From Fusobacterium varium (lineage in GTDB: Bacteria > Fusobacteriota > Fusobacteriia > Fusobacteriales > Fusobacteriaceae), in the NCBI GenBank assembly GCA_021531615.1, contig JADYUE010000017.1, positions 1 through 40,366 of the forward strand: DNA of 40,366 nucleotides, read 5' to 3'. Below are positions 1-7,380 of this stretch, piece after piece. Below the pieces are notes generated by a model. The model was not told where the DNA came from and searched no databases. It saw nothing but the letters and a program-made list of their open reading frames with translations. Each line of letters begins with the position of its first letter. The first letter of the stretch is position 1. The translations under genes were made by a program, and so were the position numbers.

Positions 1-61
1 AAAAGACCCAAGCCCATTTTTTTTGAACTTGAGTCTCAAATTTTAATTTATAGCTGAGTAG

Positions 62-90
62 TTACAAACAAGGAAGCAATCGCTTCCTTA
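62..90 (-). terminator. Hairpin at the end of marC
   Basis: An 8-bp perfect stem (AAGGAAGC / GCTTCCTT, positions 70-77 and 82-89) with a 4-nt loop overlaps the marC stop codon. On the minus strand it is followed by a moderately T-rich run (TGTTTGT). It fits a weak intrinsic terminator for marC. It could also act on transcripts entering from the left on the plus strand. Confidence 0.55.
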
Positions 91-705
91 TTTTAATATA
101 TCTAACATTTTAAACAGCCCATCAAAAAATATTCTAAACCCAATAGACATTATAAAAATCTGCATAACTTTCGATAAAATATATAACACTAACTTTCCAA
201 ATATTCTCTCCAAATAATTCCCTATCATAAAAACTAAAAATATTATGATAAAAGCTACAAATATAGATAAACTATTTGACATAAGCCCATATTCTGAACG
301 TCCTATCAAAGCTGTTGTCAAACTTCCAGGACCAACCATCATAGGAAACGCCATTGGAATTACTGCTTGTTTTATCTGTTCCTCTGGCGGAAGTTTATTT
401 ACTTGTTGTCCTTTTCTTGCAGAAGAAAAAATCAAATTTTTAATAGCCATCAAAATTAAAATTAATCCCCCTGCCATTCTCAACTCGTTCATATTAATCT
501 TATAGAAATTTGTCATTAAAAATTCTCCAATAAGACTAAAAATCAAAGTAATGAAGAAACCTGTTACAGCAACAGCCTTAAAAAGTTTTTTTCTTATATC
601 CTTTTCCATACCATCAGTCATTCCAATAAATAATGGCACATTTCCAAAAGGATTTAAAACAGCAATAAGCATCAAAGCATTTACAAAAATTACATGTATA
701 TCCAT
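88..705 (-). CDS. MarC family integral membrane protein
   Basis: This 205-residue, very hydrophobic protein has about six predicted membrane segments (roughly residues 5-25, 42-62, 72-92, 112-132, 142-162 and 180-202). The N-terminal signature around residues 10-30 (VLNPFGNVPLF) and the later block PMMVGPGSLTTAL near residues 120-133 are typical of the MarC/UPF0056 family, and the length matches that family. The function of MarC is not established; the old link to multiple antibiotic resistance is not well supported. The start codon directly abuts the stop of a 47-codon gene upstream (706-849), so the two are probably cotranscribed and translationally coupled. The operon may begin as far back as the cobalamin riboswitch near 1550. 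Confidence 0.88.
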   Translation of the reverse strand: MDIHVIFVNALMLIAVLNPFGNVPLFIGMTDGMEKDIRKKLFKAVAVTGFFITLIFSLIGEFLMTNFYKINMNELRMAGGLILILMAIKNLIFSSARKGQQVNKLPPEEQIKQAVIPMAFPMMVGPGSLTTALIGRSEYGLMSNSLSIFVAFIIIFLVFMIGNYLERIFGKLVLYILSKVMQIFIMSIGFRIFFDGLFKMLDILK

Positions 706-849
706 CTATCTATTTTTCTCTAGCTCCTCTATTATATCCAAATTAGTTTTCTCTATTTTTGGTTTTTTAATATTCTCTTTTTCTTCTTTTCTTTCAACTT
801 TTTTATTTATCTTTTCTAAAATATCAAGACTTGTAATCTCTTTCTCCAT
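706..849 (-). CDS. Small charged hypothetical protein (47 aa)
   Basis: This short frame has a good ribosome binding site (AGAGG, 7 nt before the ATG at 849), and its TAG stop touches the marC start codon. It encodes 47 residues, mostly Lys, Glu, Ile and Leu, beginning MEKEITSLDILEKINKK. It is probably helical and soluble, with no membrane segment or signal. I do not recognise a family. Its placement between a 70-residue gene and marC on one strand, with almost no spacing, argues that it is translated. Coding capacity and the ribosome binding site are seen directly; any role, for example as a partner of MarC, is speculation. Confidence 0.55.
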   Translation of the reverse strand: MEKEITSLDILEKINKKVERKEEKENIKKPKIEKTNLDIIEELEKNR

Positions 850-863
850 TTGTTTTACCTCTT

Positions 864-1076
864 TTATTTAATAATATTAAGTTTTAAAAGTTTTTCTTCA
901 TTAGCTTCAATAAATTCATCAGTTACTACATATAAAACTGTTTTTTGTACTCCTGGTAACCCTTTTCCTAGATGTACAAACTCAACTTTTCTCTCTACAT
1001 TTTTAAAGTGTTCCCCTTGTTCAATAGCTCTTGCTAATCCTTCAATATCAAATCCTTCTTGGTAATTTTTTTTCAT
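864..1076 (-). CDS. Small hypothetical protein (70 aa)
   Basis: A 70-residue soluble protein begins MKKNYQEGFDIEGLARAIEQ. It has a strong ribosome binding site (GGGAGGA about 7 nt before the ATG). It contains a compact mixed pattern: an N-terminal helix, a basic and hydrophobic middle, then VLYVVTDEFIEANEEKLLKL as a likely strand plus helix. I do not recognise the family. It is the first convincing coding gene downstream of the cobalamin riboswitch and terminator (1262-1548) on this strand, and is followed after 14 nt by another small gene and then marC. It may therefore be the B12-controlled gene, but nothing in the protein itself links it to cobalamin. Confidence 0.65.
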   Translation of the reverse strand: MKKNYQEGFDIEGLARAIEQGEHFKNVERKVEFVHLGKGLPGVQKTVLYVVTDEFIEANEEKLLKLNIIK

Positions 1077-1133
1077 ATCTTTATTCCTCCCTTACATTTT
1101 CTAAACTACTATATTAAAGTTAAAAATTCCCAC

Positions 1134-1229
1134 TTAACTTTTTAGGGAGCCATCATAAACCTTTTGATTCTTCAGTAACCATAGTTTTTTTGAACTTATA
1201 ACTACTTCAAATCTCCTTAAACTAAACAT
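1134..1229 (-). CDS. Possible very small ORF downstream of the B12 riboswitch (31 aa)
   Basis: A 31-codon frame starts at 1229 with a good ribosome binding site (TTGGAGGG, 7 nt upstream) and runs MFSLRRFEVVISSKKLWLLK before ending at 1134. It is the first start codon after the riboswitch terminator. It could be a leader peptide, a genuine microprotein, or the surviving 5' end of a deleted cobalamin-regulated gene. No similarity is recognised. Support is limited to the ribosome binding site and position. Confidence 0.3.
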   Translation of the reverse strand: MFSLRRFEVVISSKKLWLLKNQKVYDGSLKS

Positions 1230-1261
1230 TTAAAATCCCTCCAATTAAGATAATTTTATAC

Positions 1262-1303
1262 AATAAAAAATCCCAAAACTTACGGCAAAGTAAATTTTGG
1301 GAT
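1262..1303 (-). terminator. Intrinsic terminator downstream of the cobalamin riboswitch
   Basis: A 9-bp stem (ATCCCAAAA / TTTTGGGAT), extended by GTAA/TTAC-type pairing, is followed on the minus strand by a run of T. It lies about 80 nt beyond the 3' end of the B12 aptamer and just before the first downstream start codon. This is where an expression-platform terminator would sit. Confidence 0.75.
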
Positions 1304-1383
1304 AAAATATTTTATTTCAAAAAATTAATTTTTAAAATACTTATCTAAAATTCACACTCGTCCTCGCAAGTTGATATTTTACA

Positions 1384-1548
1384 TCAAAGGCAGGTCTCCT
1401 GACTTAGAATCACTTTACTCACACACCTTCCCAAATCTCTTCAGTGGCATTGTGCTTTCATCATCATTACAGTGGCGGGACCGTGCAGGACTCTAACCTG
1501 CTTCCCTTTTAATTCAGTGTTTTTAGTACTGAAACCATTTGACATTTT
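1384..1548 (-). promoter_or_regulatory. Cobalamin (B12) riboswitch
   Basis: Read on the minus strand, the element contains the conserved landmarks of the cobalamin aptamer in order: AAAAGGGAAGCAGGTTAGAG, then GTCCTGCACGGTCCCGCCAC followed directly by TG, a second GCCACTG, GGGAAGG, and AGTCAGGAGACCTGCC at the 3' end. Spacing and order match the adenosylcobalamin-type fold. A consensus-like promoter lies immediately upstream and an intrinsic terminator downstream. The first genes below it are small ORFs and marC, not a B12 transport or synthesis gene. It lies downstream of the C-S lyase gene on the same strand, so it does not control that gene. Confidence 0.92.
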
Positions 1549-1567
1549 TATTCATTTCATCAATAAA

Positions 1568-1596
1568 ATTATATAATTTTATTATAATAAAGTCAA
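1568..1596 (-). promoter_or_regulatory. Sigma70-type promoter of the riboswitch transcript
   Basis: On the minus strand, TTGACT (1591-1596) and TATAAT (1568-1573) are separated by exactly 17 nt. Transcription would start about 15-20 nt before the cobalamin aptamer. Confidence 0.75.
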
Positions 1597-1643
1597 CTAT
1601 TCTAGCTGTTTTTAACTTTCAAATAATCAATATTTAATATTCA

Positions 1644-2822
1644 TTATTTAACTGCTTTTTTAATTCTATCTAATGCTTCTTTTAAAACTGATCTTGGACA
1701 AGCAAAGTTCAATCTTATGTAGTTTTCTCCTATCTTTCCAAACCAATTTCCATAATCTATTGCTACTTTTGCTCTCTCTTCAAATATATCTTCCAATGTA
1801 TCTCCATCTTTTAAGAACTCTGAAAAATCTAACCAAGCTAAGTAAGTTCCCTCTGGTTTAACATATTTTATCTCTGGAATATTCTCTTTTAGGTACTCTT
1901 CAATATATTTTCTATTTCCATCTAGATATTCAATTAACTCATCTAGCCACTCTCCACATTTTGTATAAGCTGCTGTAACTGCTGCTATTCCAAAGATATT
2001 TGGAGCTTCTAATCTAATTTTCATCATAGTCTCTTTATATTTTGCTCTCAATTCAGGATTAGCTATAAAGATAAAAGATGTGTGTAACCCTGCTAAGTTA
2101 AATGTTTTGCTTGGAGCAGAACATACAATACAAATATTTTTTAGTTCCTCTCTCAAAGTTAAGAAAGAGCAATGAGTATACTCTTTAAAGATCAAATCAG
2201 AGTGAATCTCATCTGCAATAATTAAAACATTATGTCTTAAACAGATCTCTCCCATTTTCTCTAACTCTTCTCTTTTCCAAACTCTTCCTACTGGGTTGTG
2301 AGGGTTACAAAGAATAAACATTTTTATTTTATTTTCAACTATCTTTCTTTCAAAATCTTCATAGTCAACTGTATAATATCCATTATCATCTATCAATTGA
2401 GTTTCAACTATTTTTCTTCCATTATTTTCTGTTGAAACTCTAAATGGATTGTATACTGGAGTTTGAATTAAAATTGAATCTTCCTCTTTAGTGAAAGTTT
2501 GTATCATATAGTTTAAAGCTGGAACTACTCCATTGGCAAAAATTATCCAATCTTTCTCTATTCTACAATTTTTTCTCTTAGCATTCCAATCTATAATTGA
2601 GTTATAATACTCATCTTCTGGCACACTATAACCTAAAATTCCATGTTCTATTATATTGTTCATACTTCTTAAAATTGGTGGAGCTACTCTAAAATCCATA
2701 TCAGCTACCCAAAGTGGTAATAGATCTTTTTTTCCATTATAAGTATCTTTATATAATTCTGGATTCCATTTTCTTGAATTAGTTTTGCTTCTATCTATAA
2801 TTTCATCAAAGTTATATTTCAT
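1644..2822 (-). CDS. PatB/MalY-type pyridoxal-phosphate C-S lyase
   Basis: This 392-residue fold-type I PLP enzyme belongs to the MalY/PatB branch, which cleaves cystathionine or cysteine S-conjugates (beta-elimination giving thiol, pyruvate and ammonia). In Fusobacterium such enzymes contribute to H2S formation from cysteine. Visible signatures are PLWVADMDF (residues 36-44), NPHNPVGR (173-180), DEIHSDL (204-210) and SAPSKTFNLAGLH (235-247), in which K239 is the expected PLP lysine. The ATG at 2822 is chosen because GGGGG lies 5 nt upstream. An in-frame TTG 15 nt further out would put the ribosome binding site inside the gene. It is a single gene, divergent from the sirtuin gene. The exact substrate cannot be read from sequence. 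Confidence 0.88.
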   Translation of the reverse strand: MKYNFDEIIDRSKTNSRKWNPELYKDTYNGKKDLLPLWVADMDFRVAPPILRSMNNIIEHGILGYSVPEDEYYNSIIDWNAKRKNCRIEKDWIIFANGVVPALNYMIQTFTKEEDSILIQTPVYNPFRVSTENNGRKIVETQLIDDNGYYTVDYEDFERKIVENKIKMFILCNPHNPVGRVWKREELEKMGEICLRHNVLIIADEIHSDLIFKEYTHCSFLTLREELKNICIVCSAPSKTFNLAGLHTSFIFIANPELRAKYKETMMKIRLEAPNIFGIAAVTAAYTKCGEWLDELIEYLDGNRKYIEEYLKENIPEIKYVKPEGTYLAWLDFSEFLKDGDTLEDIFEERAKVAIDYGNWFGKIGENYIRLNFACPRSVLKEALDRIKKAVK

Positions 2823-2973
2823 TTTTACCCCCAACAACTATTTTTTCTTAATTATAACTTATTTTTTTAGAGATAACAAATTATTTTATATCTTTTTTCC
2901 TCTTCTCCTTCTATTTAAAATAAAAAATTTATAGTATAATATTATTGACTAATTTAAGAGAGGTGATATTTTT

Positions 2974-3681
2974 ATGGAGAAAATAGAAAAATTAGCTGAA
3001 ATAATCAACTCAAGTAATTATATAGTTGCCTTTACTGGTGCAGGTGCTTCTACTGATTCTGGACTAAAAGATTTTAGAAGTAAAGATGGACTATATAGCA
3101 GAACTTTTATGGGATATGAACCTGAAGAGATATTAAGCCATGACTTTTTCTTTGCTCATGGAGATATTTTTGATAGATATCTTGATGAAAAACTTAATAT
3201 AAATGGAATTCAACCTAATGCTGGACATAAGGCTCTTGCTAAATTAGAAGAGATGGGAAAAGTAAAATCAGTAATTACTCAAAATATTGATGATCTTCAC
3301 CAAATGGCAGGAAGTAAAAATGTTTTTGAACTTCATGGAACTCTAAAAAAATGGTATTGTCTAAAATGTGGAAAAAAAGATGTAAAAAGATTTAAGTGTA
3401 GTTGTGGTGGCACTGTTCGTCCTCAAGTTACCCTCTATGGTGAGATGTTAAATGAGGATGTAACAAGAGAAGCTATAAATGAGATAGCAAATGCAGATAC
3501 TCTTATTATTATAGGTACAAGCTTAACTGTATATCCTGCTGCTTACTACATAACATATTTTAAAGGTAAAAACCTTGTTATTATTAACAATGATGCAACT
3601 CAATATGATAGCAAAGCTTCTTTAGTTATCAATGATAATTTTGCTTCTACTATGAAAAAAGTTTTACCATTAATAAAATAA
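2974..3681 (+). CDS. cobB: NAD-dependent protein deacylase, sirtuin (CobB type)
   Basis: This 235-residue SIR2-family enzyme removes acyl groups from protein lysines using NAD. All core motifs are present: TGAGAST (21-27) with DFRS (33-36) for NAD binding, TQNIDDLH (102-109), the catalytic histidine in ELHG (H121), GTSLTVYPAA (181-190), and a zinc-binding set C129, C132, C142, C144. The C-x-C spacing of the second zinc pair is short but common in bacterial sirtuins. The start has a good ribosome binding site (AGAGAGGTG). The gene is followed 77 nt later by the META lipoprotein gene. A deacetylase of this kind commonly controls acetyl-CoA synthetase and other metabolic enzymes; that target is family knowledge. 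Confidence 0.92.
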   Translation: MEKIEKLAEIINSSNYIVAFTGAGASTDSGLKDFRSKDGLYSRTFMGYEPEEILSHDFFFAHGDIFDRYLDEKLNINGIQPNAGHKALAKLEEMGKVKSVITQNIDDLHQMAGSKNVFELHGTLKKWYCLKCGKKDVKRFKCSCGGTVRPQVTLYGEMLNEDVTREAINEIANADTLIIIGTSLTVYPAAYYITYFKGKNLVIINNDATQYDSKASLVINDNFASTMKKVLPLIK

Positions 3682-3758
3682 CTTATCTAGCTATTTTATT
3701 CTATACATAAAAAAGGTTTTATTATATAATTTTAATATTAATAATTGAGGTGATTTTT

Positions 3759-4172
3759 ATGAAAAAAATTTTTATATTTTTAACAGCTGTTGTTTTTTTA
3801 GCTGGTTGTACTTCAACTCCTAAAAGATCAAATATACCAACTCCAGTAGCTTCTATACAAGCTGTTTCTGAGGGAGAATATGTTTTAACTAATATCTTTC
3901 CAGAAGCGAATTTAACTCTTGGATTTGATAATGAGGGAAGAATTTTTGGTTTCTCTGGTATCAATAGATATTTTGGAAAGGCTGATATAAATAATGGAGC
4001 TATTGTAGTTGAGCCTTTAGCTACTACGAAAATGGCTGGTCCACAAGATAGAATGATTATAGAAGACCAATATCTTACTATTTTAAAAAGTGCAAAAACT
4101 ATTGAGATAAAAAATGACTCTCTTATCCTTACTAATGAAAGAGGAGAAACTTTAATTTTCAATAAAAAATAA
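3759..4172 (+). CDS. META-domain lipoprotein (HslJ-like)
   Basis: A 137-residue protein has a lipoprotein signal peptide (MKKIFIFLTAVVFLAGC, acylated cysteine C17). A single META domain follows, recognisable from GFSGINRYFG, then PLATTKMAGPQD and a C-terminal SLILTNERGETLIF. It should be anchored in the envelope facing the periplasm. META/HslJ domains have no defined activity; some are linked to heat or antibiotic stress. The ATG at 3759 is used because the GAGGTG ribosome binding site lies 7 nt upstream; an in-frame GTG at 3750 overlaps that site. Only 15 nt separate it from the HD-domain gene, so the two are likely one operon. Confidence 0.85.
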   Translation: MKKIFIFLTAVVFLAGCTSTPKRSNIPTPVASIQAVSEGEYVLTNIFPEANLTLGFDNEGRIFGFSGINRYFGKADINNGAIVVEPLATTKMAGPQDRMIIEDQYLTILKSAKTIEIKNDSLILTNERGETLIFNKK

Positions 4173-4187
4173 TACTAGGAGATTAAA

Positions 4188-4787
4188 ATGGAAAGATTAA
4201 AACAACAAACACAATTTTTAATTGAGATAGATAAGGTAAAAGGAATTTTAAGACAATCTATCGTTTTAGGAGATCTAAATAGAAGAGAAAATGATGCTGA
4301 ACACAGTTGGCATATGGCTCTTTGTGCAATGACTCTTAAAGAGTATTTTACACTTGGAGAAGTTGATATGGAAAAAGTTTTCAAACTTATTCTTATTCAT
4401 GATATAGTTGAGATCTATGCTGGAGATGTACCTGCTTTCTCTAACTATGATAAAGAAGCTAAATGGAATGCTGAACTTGAAAGTGCAGAGAAAATTTTTG
4501 GAATGCTTCCTGAAGAACAAGGAAAAGATTTTATGAAACTTTGGCTTGAGTTTGAAAATATGGAGACTAGAGAAGCAAGATTTGCCAATACTTTTGATAG
4601 ATTCCAAGGATTTATACAAAACTTAACATCTGATGGACACACTTGGAAAAAATTTAGTGCTACAAAAGAGATGGTTTTAAAAAGACTTGCTCCTGTTATT
4701 GAGTACACTCCACAAGTTTTTAATGAGTTTGTTATGCCTGAAATTCAAAAATATATTGATAGAGGGATAATAAAACTTTCTAAATAA
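4188..4787 (+). CDS. HD-domain phosphohydrolase (YfbR/HDDC2-like nucleotidase)
   Basis: A 199-residue metal-dependent HD hydrolase. The metal and catalytic residues are visible: RRENDAEHSWHM with H39, then LIHDIVEIYAGD with the H71-D72 pair, E75 and D80, and a later aspartate in TFDRFQGF. This pattern (EHS...HD.vE...GD) is typical of YfbR and HDDC2, which dephosphorylate deoxynucleoside 5'-monophosphates, so nucleotide pool housekeeping is the likely role. The ribosome binding site is AGGAG, 8 nt before the ATG. It follows the META lipoprotein gene by 15 nt and ends in a strong terminator. The precise substrate is inferred from family only. Confidence 0.82.
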   Translation: MERLKQQTQFLIEIDKVKGILRQSIVLGDLNRRENDAEHSWHMALCAMTLKEYFTLGEVDMEKVFKLILIHDIVEIYAGDVPAFSNYDKEAKWNAELESAEKIFGMLPEEQGKDFMKLWLEFENMETREARFANTFDRFQGFIQNLTSDGHTWKKFSATKEMVLKRLAPVIEYTPQVFNEFVMPEIQKYIDRGIIKLSK

Positions 4788-4793
4788 TTTTTC

Positions 4794-4835
4794 AAAAAGA
4801 GTTTTTGCAAGTAACCTTGCTTAAACTCTTTTTTT
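4794..4835 (+). terminator. Intrinsic terminator after the HD-domain gene
   Basis: A long stem (AAAGAGTTT plus GCAAG pairing with CTTGC plus AAACTCTTT) is followed by a run of T. It closes the sirtuin/META/HD plus-strand group. Confidence 0.8.
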
Positions 4836-4887
4836 ACTAAATAAACTATCAAATTATCTTGTTGATCATTTAAGAAAAATATATTCT

Positions 4888-5143
4888 CCCTAACATCAAG
4901 TTGACGTAATTCGGAAGTGAATATTAGAAGCCCTCAGCGAAATGCAGTTAAGAAAATGCAACGTGTTTGAGCGGAGCTTGCGGAGCGAGTTTTGCATTTT
5001 CAACGAAATAAGCCATAGGGATTCTTTATTCACTGACATGGAGTCAAATTGATATTAAAAAAAGAAATTTAGATGACTTAACTTGACTAATAATCGCTAA
5101 TGCAAAGGTACTTTGTCAAAACTTAGTGATGTACTAGATAACT
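4888..5143 (+). repeat. Fold-back interspersed repeat, copy 1
   Basis: A roughly 255-bp element is shared, inverted, with 22659-22932. Its first ~165 bp form a long imperfect palindrome: AACATCAAGTTGAC at the left pairs with GTCAAATTGATATT at the right, and inside that TGAATATTAGAA pairs with TTCTTTATTCA and GAAAATGCAA pairs with TTTTGCATTTTC around a GC-rich tip. A conserved 3' tail contains TAATAATCGCTAATGCAAAG. There is no open frame of note. It behaves like a MITE or another structured repeat family. Confidence 0.7.
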
Positions 5144-5167
5144 GAACTTAAAAAGAAAATTAAGGAT

Positions 5168-5226
5168 CACAGAAACTCCGTTTCTGTGTCTCAAAAGTAG
5201 TAGTCGTTTGCACTCCTCTACTTTTG
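5168..5226 (-). terminator. Tandem hairpins downstream of the LysR gene
   Basis: Two perfect stems lie next to each other: CACAGAAA/TTTCTGTG (5168-5188) and CAAAAGTAG/CTACTTTTG (5192-5226). Read on the minus strand they follow the LysR stop codon and are succeeded by ATCCTTAATTTTCTTTTT. They plausibly terminate the LysR transcript, though they could equally be part of repeat debris next to the fold-back element. Confidence 0.45.
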
Positions 5227-5237
5227 GAAATTATAAT

Positions 5238-6113
5238 TCACTTTAAAATCTCAAACCACTTTTTATATTCATCTCTATGGATACTATTCTTCATAAAAAT
5301 AAAATTAAACTCTCTTTTTGCTTTAAAACTTTTCAACCCTATTTTTACTAGTTCCTTATTTTCTAGCTCTTTTTTCACTGCTCTTTCATAGATAAAAGTT
5401 ATCCCTCTATCCTCTTTAACTAACTCTTTTATAGCTTTTATATTAGCTAATTCATATTTTTTATCAAAGTTTTTAAGAGAGAGATTATTATCATAAAGTA
5501 TCTTCTCAAAAATATCTCTACTTCCAGATCCCTCTTCTCTTATAATTATTCTTTCATTTAAAAGATCTTCAAAACCAATATTCTTTTTAGCCAGATTATT
5601 TTTAGGAGAGCATACCCCTATAAAACTCTCTTTAGAATATATTATTGACTCATACTCTGTTTTCTCAAAAAATCCCTCTACCAAAGCAAATTCAATATTT
5701 CCATTTTGTAACTCTTTTAAAAGCTCTTTAGTATCCTTTATTATCACCTTTACATTTATATTAGGATAAAGCTTTCCCAGTTTTAAAAGCATATCTGGGA
5801 TTATATATTCTCCAATAGTCAAAGTAGCTCCAAAATGAAGATTTTTCTCTGCTGAATCTATCTCTAAAACATCCTCTTTTATTTTAATTTCATCTGAATT
5901 CATAGTTAAAAAATACTTAAATAGATAGTTTCCTTGCTCTGTTAAAGTTAAAACTCTATTGGAATAATTAAATAGTTTACAGTTATAAAATTCTTCAAGA
6001 TACTTTATATGCTGAGTTACTGCTGGTTGAGTGATAAAAAGATTCTCTGCTGTCTTTGTGTAGTTCAATGTTTTACACAGTTCTAAAAATGTATATACTC
6101 TAAAATCAAGCAT
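5238..6113 (-). CDS. LysR-family transcriptional regulator
   Basis: A 291-residue regulator. Residues 1-60 form the winged helix-turn-helix (FLELCKTLNYTKTAENLFIT, then QPAVTQHIKYLEE), and residues ~90-291 form the periplasmic-binding-protein-like effector domain. Length and layout are normal for the family. It is divergent from the acyl-CoA dehydrogenase gene with 138 bp between start codons, the classic arrangement for a LysR protein that controls its neighbour. The shared intergenic region is rich in TATAAT/ATTATA dyads (6130-6180) that could include its operator. The ribosome binding site is AAAGGGGGAAAA just before the ATG. The effector is unknown. Confidence 0.88.
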   Translation of the reverse strand: MLDFRVYTFLELCKTLNYTKTAENLFITQPAVTQHIKYLEEFYNCKLFNYSNRVLTLTEQGNYLFKYFLTMNSDEIKIKEDVLEIDSAEKNLHFGATLTIGEYIIPDMLLKLGKLYPNINVKVIIKDTKELLKELQNGNIEFALVEGFFEKTEYESIIYSKESFIGVCSPKNNLAKKNIGFEDLLNERIIIREEGSGSRDIFEKILYDNNLSLKNFDKKYELANIKAIKELVKEDRGITFIYERAVKKELENKELVKIGLKSFKAKREFNFIFMKNSIHRDEYKKWFEILK

Positions 6114-6251
6114 TTTTCCCCCTTTTAATTATAAGAAAAATTTATAATTATATAATAATATATAATTTTATTTTATATCTATTTTGTGATAAAATCAACC
6201 TGTAAAGTAAAAAAAGCAAGTAATATATAAAAATTTTAAGGAGGAACAAAA

Positions 6252-7364
6252 ATGAACTTTAAATTTAATGATGAACAAGTAAAATTTATTCAAATGGTAA
6301 AAGAGGTTTCTAAAAAATATGTTGCACCAATAGCAATGGAAACTGATAGAGATGCTGCTTTCCCTAAAGAAGCTATTGAAAATCTTGCTAAAAACAATTT
6401 AATGGGAATCCCATTTGATAAAAAATTTGGTGGTGCTGGACTTGATAACCTTTCATACATTGCAGCAGTAGAGGAGATTTCTAAAGATTGTGCATCTACT
6501 GGAGTTATTCTTTCTGCTCACACTTCTCTTTGTACAGCTCCAATATTTGAATATGGAAATGATGCTCAAAGAGAAAAATATCTTATCCCTTTAGCTAAAG
6601 GAGAGAAATTAGGAGCATTTGGTTGGACAGAGAGTGAAGCTGGAGTAAAAGTTACTGCTGATAAACAAGGTGACAACTATGTTATCAATGGTAAAAAAGT
6701 ATTTATAACAAACTCTCATGAGGCATCTATCTTCTTAGTATTTGCTAAAGCTGAAAAAGGAGTTTCTGCATTTATTGTTGAAAAGGGAACTAAAGGATTT
6801 ACAGTTGGAGAAGCTGAAGAAAAAATGGGAGTCAGAGGATCTTCAACTTCTGAATTAATATTTGAAAACTGTGTTATTCCACAAGAAAACCTACTTGGAG
6901 AAGAGGGAGAAGGTTTAAAAATAGCTATGGCTACTTTAAATGGTGGAAGAATTGGAGTTGCTGCTCAAGCTGTTGGAATTGCTCAAGGAGCTTTAGACTT
7001 TGCTATTGAATATACAAAAAATAGAGTTCAAGGTGGAAAAAAATTAACTGAATTCCAAAATACTCAATTTGTAATTGCTGGATTACAAACTAAAATTGAT
7101 GCTGCAAGACTTATGACATATAGAGCAGCAAATATGAAAGATTTAAAAGAAGATTATGGATATATGGCATCTATGGCTAAACTTTTTGCTTCTGAAGTTG
7201 CTATGGAAGTTACAACTAAAGCTGTTCAACTATTGGGAGGAAATGGATACTCTAAAAAATTCCCTGTTGAAAGAATGATGAGAGATGCTAAGGTAACTGA
7301 AATATATGAGGGAACTTCAGAAATTCAAAAGATTGTTATTTCTAATTGGTTAAAATTAAATTAA
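6252..7364 (+). CDS. bcd: Acyl-CoA dehydrogenase, short-chain (butyryl-CoA type)
   Basis: This 370-residue FAD enzyme has the usual three parts: an N-terminal helical domain (1-115), a beta domain (116-225) containing the FAD/substrate signature AFGWTESEAG and VFITNSHEA, and a C-terminal helical domain (226-370). The catalytic base is E353 in IYEGTSEIQ, the position used by butyryl-CoA dehydrogenases. It would interconvert crotonyl-CoA and butyryl-CoA, normally with electron-transfer flavoprotein as partner; no etfAB gene is present in the window. The ribosome binding site is AAGGAGG. A transporter gene follows after 16 nt, and a LysR gene is divergent. Exact chain-length preference is inferred; the gene symbol is by family. 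Confidence 0.85.
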   Translation: MNFKFNDEQVKFIQMVKEVSKKYVAPIAMETDRDAAFPKEAIENLAKNNLMGIPFDKKFGGAGLDNLSYIAAVEEISKDCASTGVILSAHTSLCTAPIFEYGNDAQREKYLIPLAKGEKLGAFGWTESEAGVKVTADKQGDNYVINGKKVFITNSHEASIFLVFAKAEKGVSAFIVEKGTKGFTVGEAEEKMGVRGSSTSELIFENCVIPQENLLGEEGEGLKIAMATLNGGRIGVAAQAVGIAQGALDFAIEYTKNRVQGGKKLTEFQNTQFVIAGLQTKIDAARLMTYRAANMKDLKEDYGYMASMAKLFASEVAMEVTTKAVQLLGGNGYSKKFPVERMMRDAKVTEIYEGTSEIQKIVISNWLKLN

Positions 7365-7380
7365 TAAAAAGGAGTTTCAA

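Noticed and set aside
245-1065. Plus-strand open frames over marC and the small genes
   Set aside because: They are antisense shadows without ribosome binding sites or family features.
1384-2822. Cobalamin riboswitch as regulator of the PatB/MalY gene
   Set aside because: The aptamer is downstream of that gene on the same strand, and its own promoter points away from it.
3722-4708. Minus-strand frames opposite the META and HD-domain genes
   Set aside because: They are antisense to well-supported genes and have low-complexity composition.
4888-5226. CRISPR array
   Set aside because: The repeats are nested palindromes and occur once per locus; there are no regularly spaced direct repeats or spacers.
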